A DNA stretch of 64,000 nucleotides from positions 6,790,001-6,854,000 of the forward strand of contig NZ_JARUBF010000001.1 in assembly GCF_029626025.1 (NCBI RefSeq). The letters are read 5' to 3'. The stretch comes from Solwaraspora sp. WMMD406 (GTDB taxonomy: Bacteria > Actinomycetota > Actinomycetes > Mycobacteriales > Micromonosporaceae). Both the position numbers and the translations under genes were made by a program. The notes beneath the pieces were generated by a model that worked only from the letters and a program-made list of their open reading frames with translations, was not told the DNA's origin and did not search any database. Below are positions 26,099 to 34,770 of the stretch, piece after piece (position 1 is the stretch's first letter; each line of letters starts with the position of its first letter).

Positions 26099-27304
26099 TC
26101 AGGCAGCGGGGGTGACGGTGCCGGTGACGTCGCCGAAGCCGATCGTCGAGCCGTCGGGGCCGGGCGCGGTGGCGGTGATGGTGACCGTGTCGCCGTCTTC
26201 GAGGAAGGTGCGCTCGGAGCCGTCGTCCAGTTTGATCGGCTCGGTGCCGCCCCAGCTCAGCTCCAGGAACGAGCCGACCTGGTCACGCCGGACCCCGGAG
26301 ACGGTGCCGGAAGCGTAGAGGTCGCCGGTGCGCAGCGACGCGCCGTTGACAGTGAGGTGCGCCAACTGCTGGGCCGGCGTCCAGTACATGCCGGCGAACG
26401 GCGGCTCGCTGACCCGGGTGCCGTTCCACTCGACGACGATCGCCAGGTCGAGACCGCGCCGGTCGTCCTCGCGCAGATAGTCCAGGACCGGCGGATCCTG
26501 CACGGGAGCCGGCACCCAGGCGTGGTCGAGGGCTTCCAGCGGCACGATCCACGGGCTGACCGAGGTGGCGAACGACTTGCCCAGGAACGGGCCGAGCGGC
26601 TGGTATTCCCAGGCCTGGATGTCACGGGCCGACCAGTCGTTCACCAGGGTCACCCCGAACACATGGTCGGCGAAGCGGCCGGTCGGCACCCGTTCGCCGA
26701 GCTCGGTCGGCACGCCGACGACGAACCCGACCTCGGCTTCGATGTCGAGCCGGCGTGACGGGCCGAAGACCGGGCCGTCGGAGCTGCGCCGCTGCCCGTA
26801 CGGGCGGACGATCGGCGTACCGGAGACGACGACCGTGCCGGCCCGGCCGTGGTAGCCGATCGGCAGGTGCCGCCAGTTGGGGGTGAGCAGCGGCTGGCCG
26901 GGGCGGAAGATCTGCCCGACGTTGCTGGCGTGCTGCTCGGAGGAGTAAAAGTCGACGTAGTCGCCGACCGTGAACGGCAGCGCCAAATCCACCTCGGACA
27001 GTGGGATCAGCAGCGGTGCGATCCGGGCCTGGTGTTCGGGCTCGGTGAGCAGTTCGACGATCCGCCGCCGGGTGGTCGTCCACTGCGCCCGCCCCATCGC
27101 CAGAAAGGCGTCGAGCGTCGGCGCGCACAACGCGCCGCCGGCCAGGATCTCGTCGGCTTCCTCCGCGCCGCGCAGGTCGAGCACCAGATCCCCGACGCGT
27201 ACGCCGAGCCGCTGCTCGCCCCCGCCACGGCGGAACGCACCGTACGGCAGGGTCTGCACCCCGTACGGTGAGCCGTCGGCCCCGGGCACCCAGCAGGTCG
27301 TCAT
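26099..27304 (-). CDS. fahA: Fumarylacetoacetase
   Basis: The last enzyme of the homogentisate route, splitting fumarylacetoacetate into fumarate and acetoacetate. The 401-residue length fits. Start ATG 27304 (MTTCWVPG) follows GGAGG and overlaps the stop of the upstream gene by four bases. The N-terminal SH3-like part is short (about 1-110). The catalytic core has VGDYVDFYSSEQHASNVG, PIGYHGRAGTVVVSG, the metal-binding IEAEVGFVVG and LVNDWSARDIQAWEYQPLGPFLGKSFATSVSPW, and SWGGTEPIKLDDG near the end. Active-site Asp, His and Glu residues are at their expected places. It works with hmgA (divergent) and hpd (4860). Confidence 0.97.
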   Translation of the reverse strand: MTTCWVPGADGSPYGVQTLPYGAFRRGGGEQRLGVRVGDLVLDLRGAEEADEILAGGALCAPTLDAFLAMGRAQWTTTRRRIVELLTEPEHQARIAPLLIPLSEVDLALPFTVGDYVDFYSSEQHASNVGQIFRPGQPLLTPNWRHLPIGYHGRAGTVVVSGTPIVRPYGQRRSSDGPVFGPSRRLDIEAEVGFVVGVPTELGERVPTGRFADHVFGVTLVNDWSARDIQAWEYQPLGPFLGKSFATSVSPWIVPLEALDHAWVPAPVQDPPVLDYLREDDRRGLDLAIVVEWNGTRVSEPPFAGMYWTPAQQLAHLTVNGASLRTGDLYASGTVSGVRRDQVGSFLELSWGGTEPIKLDDGSERTFLEDGDTVTITATAPGPDGSTIGFGDVTGTVTPAA

Positions 27305-28152
27305 GCGAAGCCTCCGTTGATCAGGCCCAGCCGGACCAGGTCGGTGAGCGGATCCGGGATGCTGCACGATCCGAAACCTACCCACAGCGGCCGGTCGGCG
27401 CTGCCACGGGTCCGGGCCGGTTCGATCAGCCGGGCGGCGTCGGTGGTGGCGAGCAGTTCGGCGACCTCGGCCACTTCGCCGCCTTCGGCGGCGGCGATGG
27501 TGCCGGCGAGCACGTTGAGGAAGCCATGGTGGGTGAAGCCGGTCTCCGGGTCGGTGTCGCGGATGGCGTGGTGCAGGCCGGCGGTCAGTTTGAACGGCAG
27601 GGCGCGGTCGCGGCAGGCGCAGATGACGGCGGCCAGCTCGACCGGGGTGGGAAACAGTTCGGCGGCCAGCCCGCCGGTGCGGAACTTGGCGGCGACGTCG
27701 ACACCGCCGGCCCGCGCCTCGGCGAGGGCGTCCAGGGCGGCGAGCAGCCCCCAGGTGAGCGGCACCTCGGCGTACCCGCTGATCTTGGGCCAGCCGGCGA
27801 GGGCGGTGAGTAGCGCGCGCAGGCCGGGTTGCGGGTCTTCGCCGCGTTTGGCGACGGCGACCTCGACCTGGCGGACCCGGACGCGGCCGGGGTCGAGGGC
27901 GGCGACGGCGGCCGGTAGCGCGCCGATGCCGGTGTCGCCGATCAGCCCGATGTCGAGGCTTTCGTCCGGTGCGGTCAGGCCGCCGATCCGGTCGACGGCC
28001 GACGCCGGCAGCAGGAACGGGCCGACCAGGTCGGCGTACCAGGCGGCCCGGTGGTCGCGGTGCGCGACGACCGCGTCGGGCAGCTCGGCGCTGCCCGGCG
28101 GGAAGACGGCGGCGTCGTCGACGAGGCCGGCGAAGATCCTGGGTACGTGCAT
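27301..28152 (-). CDS. Conserved hypothetical protein of the homogentisate locus
   Basis: A 283-residue protein starting at ATG 28152 (MHVPRIFAGLVDDAAVFPPG), preceded by AAAGG; GTG 28158 is also possible. The pattern suggests an alpha/beta-barrel: repeated strand-helix units such as RVRQVEVAVAKRGED, KISGYAEVPLTWG, VDVAAKFRTGGLAAE, LPFKLTAGLHHAIRD. The N-terminal DDAAVFPPG and the FRTGG/KLTAGLHH segments are strongly conserved-looking. It overlaps fahA by four bases and diverges from hmgA, so a role in aromatic amino-acid breakdown is likely. I cannot name its reaction; maleylacetoacetate isomerase is the step without another candidate here, but no GST fold is visible. Confidence 0.7.
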   Translation of the reverse strand: MHVPRIFAGLVDDAAVFPPGSAELPDAVVAHRDHRAAWYADLVGPFLLPASAVDRIGGLTAPDESLDIGLIGDTGIGALPAAVAALDPGRVRVRQVEVAVAKRGEDPQPGLRALLTALAGWPKISGYAEVPLTWGLLAALDALAEARAGGVDVAAKFRTGGLAAELFPTPVELAAVICACRDRALPFKLTAGLHHAIRDTDPETGFTHHGFLNVLAGTIAAAEGGEVAEVAELLATTDAARLIEPARTRGSADRPLWVGFGSCSIPDPLTDLVRLGLINGGFA

Positions 28153-28196
28153 TGACACGCCTTTGAACCTAGTGGATTCTACGATTAACGGACAAC

Positions 28197-28217
28197 AGCG
28201 TCCGACTATCGGACGCT
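28197..28217. promoter_or_regulatory. Inverted repeat in the hmgA/fahA divergent region
   Basis: Perfect arms AGCGTCCG and CGGACGCT with a 5-base spacer, 36 bp before the hmgA start in the 100-bp gap shared with the operon ending in fahA. The gap is otherwise AT-rich (about 28165-28195) and should hold both promoters. A repressor responding to homogentisate (IclR- or GntR-type in other bacteria) is a reasonable guess; none is encoded next to it. Confidence 0.5.
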
Positions 28218-28252
28218 TTCGCCCGGTCAGCGGGGAGATACGGAGGGTAATG

Positions 28253-29425
28253 ATGCCCTATTACCGCAGCGTTGGCGAGATCCCCCGCAAGCGCCACACC
28301 CAGTTCCGGCAACCCGACGGCAGCCTGTACGCCGAGGAGCTGATGGGCCAGGAAGGCTTCTCGTCCGACTCGTCCCTGCTCTACCACCGGCACCTGCCGA
28401 CCGCGATCGTCGCCGCCGAGCCCTACGACCCACCGGCGACCACCCGGCTGCCCAACCGCCCGCTGAAACCACGGCACCTGCGTACCCACAAGCTCGACAG
28501 CGGACACACCGACGCCGTCCTCGGCCGCCAACCGCTGCTCGCCAACGACGACGTCCGGATCTCGTACGTCGTCGCCGACCAGCCGTCCCCGCTCTACCGC
28601 AACGCCACCGGCGACGAGTGCCTGTACGTCGAATCCGGCGCGGCCCGGATCGAATCCAGCTTCGGCGTCCTCGGCGTCACCTCCGGCGACTACGTGATCA
28701 TCCCGACCTCGGTGGTGCACCGGATCGTGCCGGTCGACGACGTACCGCTACGGCTGCTCACCGTCGAAGCAACCGGCCACATCGGACCGCCCAAGCGCTA
28801 CCTCTCGGTACGCGGGCAGTTCCTGGAACACGCGCCGTACTGCGAACGCGACATCCGGGGACCGGGACAGCCACTACTGGTCGACGGCACCGACGTCGAC
28901 GTCTACGTCCGGCACCGGCAGGGCTGGACCCGCCACGTGTACGCCCACCACCCGTTCGACGTGGTCGGCTGGGACGGCCACCTCTACCCGTGGGCGTTCA
29001 GCATCCACGACTTCGAGCCGATCACCGGCCGGTTGCACCAGCCGCCGCCGGTGCACCAGACCTTCGCCGGCCCCAACTTCGTCATCTGCTCGTTCGTGCC
29101 GCGCAAGGTCGACTACCACCCGCAGGCCATCCCGGTGCCGTACAACCACCACAACGTCGACTCCGACGAAATGCTGTTCTACACCGGCGGCAACTACGAG
29201 GCCCGGCGTGGCTCCGGCATCGAACAGGGTTCCATCTCGCTGCACCCGGCCGGCTTCACCCACGGCCCGCAACCCGGTGCCGTCGAACGCTCCCTCGGTG
29301 CCGAACACTTCGACGAACTGGCCGTCATGGTCGACACCTTCCGCCCCCTGGACCTCTGCGACGCCGCGCTGGCCTGCGAAGACAGCGGGTACGCCTGGAC
29401 CTGGGCCGGCAACGCCGCCCACTGA
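28253..29425 (+). CDS. hmgA: Homogentisate 1,2-dioxygenase
   Basis: Opens the aromatic ring of homogentisate to maleylacetoacetate. A 390-residue cupin-type Fe(II) enzyme. The start is the second of two adjacent ATGs (28253), placed six bases after GGAGG; ATG 28250 is too close. The N-terminal region has PYYRSVGEIPRKRHTQFR; the cupin core carries GDECLYVESGAARIESSFGVL, GDYVIIPTSVVHRI, and the iron ligands in the second half: the NHHNVDSDEMLFYTGG and SISLHPAGFTHGP segments supply His and Glu. Downstream fahA lies on the other strand. Confidence 0.96.
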   Translation: MPYYRSVGEIPRKRHTQFRQPDGSLYAEELMGQEGFSSDSSLLYHRHLPTAIVAAEPYDPPATTRLPNRPLKPRHLRTHKLDSGHTDAVLGRQPLLANDDVRISYVVADQPSPLYRNATGDECLYVESGAARIESSFGVLGVTSGDYVIIPTSVVHRIVPVDDVPLRLLTVEATGHIGPPKRYLSVRGQFLEHAPYCERDIRGPGQPLLVDGTDVDVYVRHRQGWTRHVYAHHPFDVVGWDGHLYPWAFSIHDFEPITGRLHQPPPVHQTFAGPNFVICSFVPRKVDYHPQAIPVPYNHHNVDSDEMLFYTGGNYEARRGSGIEQGSISLHPAGFTHGPQPGAVERSLGAEHFDELAVMVDTFRPLDLCDAALACEDSGYAWTWAGNAAH

Positions 29426-29461
29426 GCGCGAATCCCGTCCGCCGCCCGCTGACCGGTCAGC

Positions 29462-30598
29462 CTAAGCCTGGTCCGGCGGCCGGGTGGTGACCTGGCGCAA
29501 CACCAGGAACTGGGCCACCGCCGCCGCGCCGATCGCCGCCACCAGCAGCCACGGCGTCGCGATCGCCGCGTAACAGAACAACAGCAGCGGCGCGGCACCC
29601 GCCGCGTACACGCTGGTCGCCAGCCGGCGGTCCACCAGCTGTGGCAGCAGTTCGGTCAGCCGGCCCGGCACCCGCCGGGCCAGGACCATGATCAGAACGA
29701 CCCCACCGAGAGCGCTGACCACCGCCCAGCCGCGCGAGGCGGCACTGCCGGCCAGGCAGGCCACCGTCAACGCCGCGATCATGCTGTAGCCGGCACTGAT
29801 CAGCACCAGCCGCCGCAGCTCCTCCTCGACCGTCCGGGGCTCCTGCTGCCTCGGCGGGGGCGGCGGAGGTGGGGCCATCACCGTGGCCCGCTCGGCGAGC
29901 AGGGCCAGCTCCGCCGCGTACCGGCGACGCTCCAGGTGAATCACGCCGACGTCGAACTGCGCCTCACCGATCAGCGGGTCCAGCCGCAGCGCTTCCTCGT
30001 ACGCCCGGTGTGCCAGGTCGAACAGCTCCAGCCGGGCCCCGACCAGGCCCAGCACCAGGTGCGCCTGGGCGTCCTGCGGGGCCAGCTCCACCCCGCGCCA
30101 GGCCGCGTTCAGCGCCGGCTGCCCGTTGCGGGAGCCGGCCAGGATCGCCGCACCGCTGCGCTGGGCGTACGCGTCGTCCGGGTACGTCGCCAGCAGGTCG
30201 GTGGCGAGTTGAGCGGCCTCGGCGTACCGCCGCAGATCGATCAGCGCCAGACCGCGTACCACCTGGACCGCGATCCGGTCCGCCGGCTGCAGCCCGGCGG
30301 CCGGCGGCGAACCCTCAGCCGGCGACGCGTCGGTCGCGGCGGCCTCCGCCGACCACGGGTTGACGCTCACCCCGGCGGTCGACGAGTCGATCGCGGCGAG
30401 GGCCTGCTCCGGACGGTCGGCGGCGAGATGCACCCGGGCCAGCATGATCCGGGCCGCGACGCCGTCCGGGTCGAGCGCCACCGCGAACCCGATCTCGGCG
30501 GCGGCTTCGTCGTAGCGGCCCAGATCGGCCAGCAGCCCGGCCCGCTGCAGGTAGCCGTCGGCGTCGGTGGGCGGCTCGGGGGACGTCTCGCTCGACAC
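29462..30598 (-). CDS. TPR protein with C-terminal membrane helices
   Basis: A 378-residue protein. The N-terminal 240 residues hold tetratricopeptide units: DADGYLQRAGLLADLGRYDEAAAEIGFAVALDPDGVAAR, VRGLALIDLRRYAEAAQLATDLLATYPDD, AHLVLGLVGARLELFDLAHRAYEEALRLDPLIGEAQFDVG. A Pro-rich linker (PPPPPPPRQQEP) follows, then four hydrophobic helices (about 270-365). It probably assembles other proteins at the membrane. It ends the gene block before ispF, in the same direction, with a ten-base gap to ispF upstream. Confidence 0.8.
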   Translation of the reverse strand: MSSETSPEPPTDADGYLQRAGLLADLGRYDEAAAEIGFAVALDPDGVAARIMLARVHLAADRPEQALAAIDSSTAGVSVNPWSAEAAATDASPAEGSPPAAGLQPADRIAVQVVRGLALIDLRRYAEAAQLATDLLATYPDDAYAQRSGAAILAGSRNGQPALNAAWRGVELAPQDAQAHLVLGLVGARLELFDLAHRAYEEALRLDPLIGEAQFDVGVIHLERRRYAAELALLAERATVMAPPPPPPPRQQEPRTVEEELRRLVLISAGYSMIAALTVACLAGSAASRGWAVVSALGGVVLIMVLARRVPGRLTELLPQLVDRRLATSVYAAGAAPLLLFCYAAIATPWLLVAAIGAAAVAQFLVLRQVTTRPPDQA

Positions 30599-30607
30599 GG
30601 GTCGAGC

Positions 30608-31093
30608 CTATCCGGCCACCGCACGTGGATAGACCATGGCCACAGCGAGGCCGGCGAGCCCTTCGCCCCGACCGGTCAGGCCCAACCCGTCGGTGGTGGT
30701 GCCGGCCACGGTCACCGGGGCGCCGGCGGCCGCGCCGAGTACCCGCTGCGCTTCGGCCCGGCGTGGACCGATCTTCGGCCGTACGCCGATCACCTGGATC
30801 GAGACGTTGCCGATGACGAAGCCGGCCGCCACCACCCGGCGGGCCGCTTCCGCGAGCAGGTCGACCCCGGCCGCCCCGGCCCACCGTGGCTCGGCCACCC
30901 CGAAGTTGGATCCGAGGTCGCCGAGTCCGGCCGCCGAGAAGAGGGCGTCGCAGGCGGCGTGCGCCGCCACGTCACCGTCGGAGTGCCCGGCCAGCCCGGT
31001 CTCGTCGGGCCAGAGCAGCCCGGCGACCCAGCAGGGCCGGCCGGGAGCGAAGGCATGCACGTCGGTGCCGACACCGACCCGGGGGACGATCAT
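30608..31093 (-). CDS. ispF: 2-C-methyl-D-erythritol 2,4-cyclodiphosphate synthase
   Basis: A step of the MEP pathway to isopentenyl diphosphate. 161 residues, start ATG 31093 ([15 protein letters not shown]). The zinc-binding DVHAF (Asp and His) and the second His in [18 protein letters not shown] are there, as are GDLGSNF and the signature region [16 protein letters not shown] near the C-terminus. It follows ispD with a 22-base gap, the common order for this pair. Confidence 0.97.
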   Translation of the reverse strand: MIVPRVGVGTDVHAFAPGRPCWVAGLLWPDETGLAGHSDGDVAAHAACDALFSAAGLGDLGSNFGVAEPRWAGAAGVDLLAEAARRVVAAGFVIGNVSIQVIGVRPKIGPRRAEAQRVLGAAAGAPVTVAGTTTDGLGLTGRGEGLAGLAVAMVYPRAVAG

Positions 31094-31115
31094 GGAAGCG
31101 TGGCCCGCAGGACGA

Positions 31116-31928
31116 TCACGCAAGGAGCGTACGGTGCGCCGGCTCGGTGGCGAGCAGGTGCTCGGCGATCACCAGATCGAACGGGCGGGTGATCTTCAGC
31201 GCCCGTTCCGAGCCGGGCACGCACCGCACCGGTACGCCGAGCCGCTCCACCAGACCGGCGTCGTCGGTGTGCGCGTCGGCCGCCTCCGCGTGCGCGGCCA
31301 CCAACACGTCCCGGCGGAAACCCTGCGGGGTCTGCACCGCGCGCAGCGTCGACCGGTCGACGGTGGCGACGACGGTCTCGGCAGCGTCCACGGACGTGGT
31401 GGTATCGACGGACTTGATGGTGTCGACGGACTTGATGGTGTCGACGACCGGCAGCACCGGGATCACCGCCGGTGCCCCGGCGCGTACCGCCGCCGCCACC
31501 GAGTCGACGAGGGTGGGTGGGGTGAGCGCGCGGGCCGCGTCGTGCACCAGGACGATCTGAGGACCCGCCGGTACGGCGGCCAGCGCGGCGGCGACGGACT
31601 CCTGCCGGTGCGCCCCGCCAGGAACGACGATCAGCGTCGGTGGGTCGGCGGCATCGGCTGGCCCGCCGGGCGCGTTGCCGGCGGCGGCTCGTTCGGCGAC
31701 GACCGGGGCGAGCAGCTCCCGCACCAGGTCGACCTCGGCCGCCGGGGCGGCGACCACGATCACCCCGACGGACTCGGCGGCGGCCAGTCGACGGACCGCG
31801 TGGACCAGCATCGGCGTACCGGCGAGCAGGCGCAGCGCCTTCGGCGTGCCCGGACCCAGCCGTACGCCGGCTCCCGCCGCCGGAACGAGGACCGCGACGT
31901 CACCGCGCGGCTGGAGATGCGCGGTCAC
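31116..31928 (-). CDS. ispD: 2-C-methyl-D-erythritol 4-phosphate cytidylyltransferase
   Basis: Makes CDP-methylerythritol in the MEP pathway. Start set at GTG 31928 ([21 protein letters not shown]); a TTG at 31955 is possible. The nucleotide-binding [16 protein letters not shown], the [10 protein letters not shown] and [14 protein letters not shown] motifs are present, and the end is typical ([15 protein letters not shown]). An insertion with the repeat [21 protein letters not shown] interrupts the region [12 protein letters not shown], encoded by an 18-bp direct repeat at 31401-31446. In other IspD proteins this segment is a single VDTIK, so the duplication is recent-looking. Confidence 0.96.
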   Translation of the reverse strand: MTAHLQPRGDVAVLVPAAGAGVRLGPGTPKALRLLAGTPMLVHAVRRLAAAESVGVIVVAAPAAEVDLVRELLAPVVAERAAAGNAPGGPADAADPPTLIVVPGGAHRQESVAAALAAVPAGPQIVLVHDAARALTPPTLVDSVAAAVRAGAPAVIPVLPVVDTIKSVDTIKSVDTTTSVDAAETVVATVDRSTLRAVQTPQGFRRDVLVAAHAEAADAHTDDAGLVERLGVPVRCVPGSERALKITRPFDLVIAEHLLATEPAHRTLLA

Positions 31929-31984
31929 GTCGCGGTCCTCGGCTTTTGTTGACAACAGGCGATCGGTGACGGGTGGAGAGGTGC

Positions 31985-32470
31985 CTACGCGTCGGTAAGC
32001 ACCTTGTCGAGCAAGGTCTCCGCCTCGTCCTTGGTGCTCTTTTCCGCGAGCGCCACCTCGCCGACCAAGATGTCCCGGGCCTTGGCGAGCATGCGCTTCT
32101 CACCTGCGGACAGCCCCCGCTCCCGCTCCCGACGCCAGAGGTCACGAACGACCTCGGCGACCTTGAGCGGGTTTCCGGAAGCCAGCTTCTCGAGGTTGGC
32201 CTTGTAACGCCGCGACCAGTTGGTCGGCTCCTCGGTGTGCGGGGCGCGCAGGACGTCGAAGACCTTGCCCAGGCCTTCTTCGCCTACCACTTCACGCACG
32301 CCGACTATCTCGGCGTTCTCGGCGGGCACTCGCACCGTGAGGTCACCCTGCGCAACCCGCAGGACGAGGTACTGCTTTTCCTCGCCCTTGATGACCCGAG
32401 TCTCGATTGCCTCGATGAGTGCGGCCCCGTGGTGGGGGTAAACAACGGTCTCGCCGACACTGAAAACCAT
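31985..32470 (-). CDS. carD: CarD family transcription regulator
   Basis: A 161-residue RNA-polymerase-binding protein that stabilises open complexes, notably at rRNA promoters; essential in mycobacteria. The N-terminal RNAP-interaction Tudor-like domain ([25 protein letters not shown] ... [16 protein letters not shown]) and the C-terminal helical DNA-binding part ([51 protein letters not shown]) with the conserved Trp are present. ATG 32470 follows GAAAGGGG. It is upstream of ispD/ispF, the conserved actinobacterial order carD-ispD-ispF. Confidence 0.98.
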   Translation of the reverse strand: MVFSVGETVVYPHHGAALIEAIETRVIKGEEKQYLVLRVAQGDLTVRVPAENAEIVGVREVVGEEGLGKVFDVLRAPHTEEPTNWSRRYKANLEKLASGNPLKVAEVVRDLWRRERERGLSAGEKRMLAKARDILVGEVALAEKSTKDEAETLLDKVLTDA

Positions 32471-32796
32471 AGGTTCGAAGCCCCTTTCGCTGTGTCTAGG
32501 GTAACACGCTCAGGCACCGATGTCCCGCCGCAGTCTTTGCCGTAAGCGCAGGTCAGAGGGGCTGTGAAAGGTCTTGCTCGGGCTTGACAGGCCACCACCC
32601 GAGGAAAACCGACACACTGAGTAACTAGAAGATCAGCAGCTAGCTAACCAGTTGGGCATGCCGGACGAGGCGTGTTTCGGCACATCGAGCATATCCTCCG
32701 CACCGATCCACTGCCGGCACTGGCGCGAGAACCCCCGGTGCGAGACCCTGGTAACTGGACCCCGATCGACCTTGTGGGCGACCGGCTGGGGGTGCT
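32471..32796. other. Divergent intergenic region of carD and a membrane protein gene
   Basis: 326 bp. It holds the carD ribosome site (GAAAGGGG) and a candidate carD -10 TACCCT (32498-32503), without a matching -35. On the plus strand there is one TTGACA at 32584-32589, but no -10 at the right distance. No gene or large hairpin is visible. Confidence 0.4.
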
Positions 32797-33573
32797 GTGG
32801 CGACGACAAGCAACGGCGATGGGTGGTCGGACGGTGCCGGGGCGCCCGACGACCTACCGGAGATCCCACCGGAGTGGGGGCCGGTCATCGTCCCCGACGA
32901 CCCCGCCGCGCTGGCCGCCGAGGCCGAACTGGTCCGCCGTGAGCTCCGCCGCACCCGACGCCGCGACACCTGGCACCGCCGGTTCGGCATCGATCCCCAC
33001 GACACCGGCCGTGGCACGGCGCACCGCCGCCAGGACCGGGCCGCGCTCCGACTGCCGCTGATCATCATGCTGGTCGCCGTCCTCGCCGCGATGGTGAGCC
33101 TGTTCACCGTCGCCTGGTCCGACCGGCCCCGGCCGACCCCGACGGCCACCCCACCGGCGCCGGTCCGGCTCCCCAGCCGACCGCTGCCAGCCCTCGACCT
33201 GATCGATCAAACCGGCACCTCGGTACCGATCCGGTCCCTGCTGCCAGCAGTGATCATGCTGGTGGAGACCTGCGACTGCGTCGACCAGATCGCCGCCACC
33301 GCCGCCACCACCCCGGCCGGGGTCTCGGTCGTCGCGGTCACCAGCGGCGCGGCCAGCCCGGCCACCCTCCCCGCCCCGGTCGCCGACCCGGCAAACACCC
33401 ACCTGCTCGCCGATCCGGCCGGCGAGCTGCGCGGCTTCGTCGACGTCGAGGCGGTCGACGACACCGCGACCGTATTGCTCGTCACCGACTCCGGCGACGT
33501 CGTACGGCTGGTCCCGCAGGCCCGCTCGATCGAGACGTACCGGACCGACCTGGCCCTGCTCGTCGGACCCTGA
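32797..33573 (+). CDS. Membrane-anchored thioredoxin-fold-like protein
   Basis: A 258-residue protein starting at GTG 32797. The cytoplasmic N-terminus (about 1-85) is acidic then Arg-rich; one transmembrane helix follows (PLIIMLVAVLAAMVSLFTVAW, about 88-108), then a Pro-rich linker and an outer domain whose order of elements (LPALDLIDQTGTSVPIRSLLPAVIMLVETCDCVDQIAATA ... VSVVAVTSGA ... LLADPAGELRGFVDVE ... ATVLLVTDSGDVVRLV) mirrors AhpC/TSA/thioredoxin-like folds. The CxC pair (TCDC) replaces the usual CxxC, so redox activity is unsure. Confidence 0.7.
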   Translation: MATTSNGDGWSDGAGAPDDLPEIPPEWGPVIVPDDPAALAAEAELVRRELRRTRRRDTWHRRFGIDPHDTGRGTAHRRQDRAALRLPLIIMLVAVLAAMVSLFTVAWSDRPRPTPTATPPAPVRLPSRPLPALDLIDQTGTSVPIRSLLPAVIMLVETCDCVDQIAATAATTPAGVSVVAVTSGAASPATLPAPVADPANTHLLADPAGELRGFVDVEAVDDTATVLLVTDSGDVVRLVPQARSIETYRTDLALLVGP

Positions 33574-33642
33574 CGGCCGCCCACGTCGGTCCGCCCACGT
33601 CGGTCCGACCGCGCCGGTCCGACCGCGCCGGCCCACCGCCGG

Positions 33643-34770
33643 CTACCCGCCGGTGGCCGACAACAGGCCGGCGTAGAGTGTCAGCCCGGGACCGAACGCC
33701 AACATCACGATCACCCGTGGCGCGGGCGTCGACCGCCGCAACCGATCCACGATCAGCAGGACCGTCGGCGACGAACAGTTGCCGTACTCGGCCAACGTCG
33801 CCCGGGAAGCGGCCATCGCCGCGTCGGCCAACCCCAACTCCCGCTGTACGACGTTGAGGATGCGCGGCCCACCCGGATGCACCGCCCAGCCGTCGACCTG
33901 CGCCACGCTCAGACCATGCCGGGCCAGCAACTCGTCGACCAACCGCCGGACGTGCACCGACAGCACCTGCGGCACCCGGGGCGACAGGCCCATCCGGAAG
34001 CCGAGATCGGTCACCTCCCAGGTCATGTGATCGGCCGTCGCGGTGTCCGTGACCGCGGCGATCTCCCGGACCAGGTATCCGTCGGCCGCCGGGACGTCGG
34101 CCGCCGGCACGAGTACGACGGCGGCCGCCGCGTCCGAGAACAGCGCGTGCGCCACGATCTGCTGAGTGTCCACCCGGCGGGCCGGCGGCTGGATGTGCAG
34201 GCTGGTCAGCTCGGCGCAGAGCAGCAGCGCCGGACGGTCGCGCGCGGTGACGAAATCCGCCGCCGCGCCCAGCCCCGGCAACGCGGCGTAGCAGCCCATG
34301 TGACCGACGAACAACCGCTGGGCGTCCGGCGCCATGCCGAGATCACGGGCCAACAGGATGTCCAGACCCGGCGTCGCGTAGCCGGTGCAGGAACAGACCA
34401 CGAACAGGCCGATGTCCCGGGCCGGCACCCCGGCCTGAGTCAACGCCCGCCCGACCGCCTCCTTACCCAGCGGCAGCGCCTCCACCAGATACCGCCGCAT
34501 CCGGCGTTCGGTGGGCCAGTCCGCGACGTCCTCCAGTAACGGACTGACCGCCGCCTGCCGAGTCCGTACCCCGGAATTGGCGAAGATCCGCTCCGCGAGC
34601 GCCTGGGTGCTTCCCGCGTAGCGGTCGGCGAAGAAGTCCCGCCACAACTCGTCCTGCCGGGCCGACGGCGGCAACGCCACCCCGAGACCCGCGATCCGCG
34701 CCCGGCCGACCCGGGATCCGCCCTGGTCCGGGCCTCCCACCGGGCGGCTGCCCACCGTGGGGCCTACCAC
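33643..34770 (-). CDS. Type III polyketide synthase
   Basis: A chalcone-synthase-like homodimer that extends a starter CoA with malonyl-CoA. 375 residues from GTG 34770, which overlaps the upstream gene by seven bases. Catalytic residues are in place: Cys160 (GHMGCYAALPG), His298 (WAVHPGGPRIL) and Asn331 (YGNCSSPT), with the C-terminal GFGPGLT-like FGPGLTLYAGLL. The first 35 residues are Gly/Pro-rich, so a later GTG is possible. It closes an operon of methyltransferase, acyl-CoA-dehydrogenase-like protein and this gene, opposite a UbiA gene, which suggests an alkylresorcinol or alkylpyrone that is then methylated, oxidised and prenylated. Confidence 0.93.
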   Translation of the reverse strand: MVGPTVGSRPVGGPDQGGSRVGRARIAGLGVALPPSARQDELWRDFFADRYAGSTQALAERIFANSGVRTRQAAVSPLLEDVADWPTERRMRRYLVEALPLGKEAVGRALTQAGVPARDIGLFVVCSCTGYATPGLDILLARDLGMAPDAQRLFVGHMGCYAALPGLGAAADFVTARDRPALLLCAELTSLHIQPPARRVDTQQIVAHALFSDAAAAVVLVPAADVPAADGYLVREIAAVTDTATADHMTWEVTDLGFRMGLSPRVPQVLSVHVRRLVDELLARHGLSVAQVDGWAVHPGGPRILNVVQRELGLADAAMAASRATLAEYGNCSSPTVLLIVDRLRRSTPAPRVIVMLAFGPGLTLYAGLLSATGG

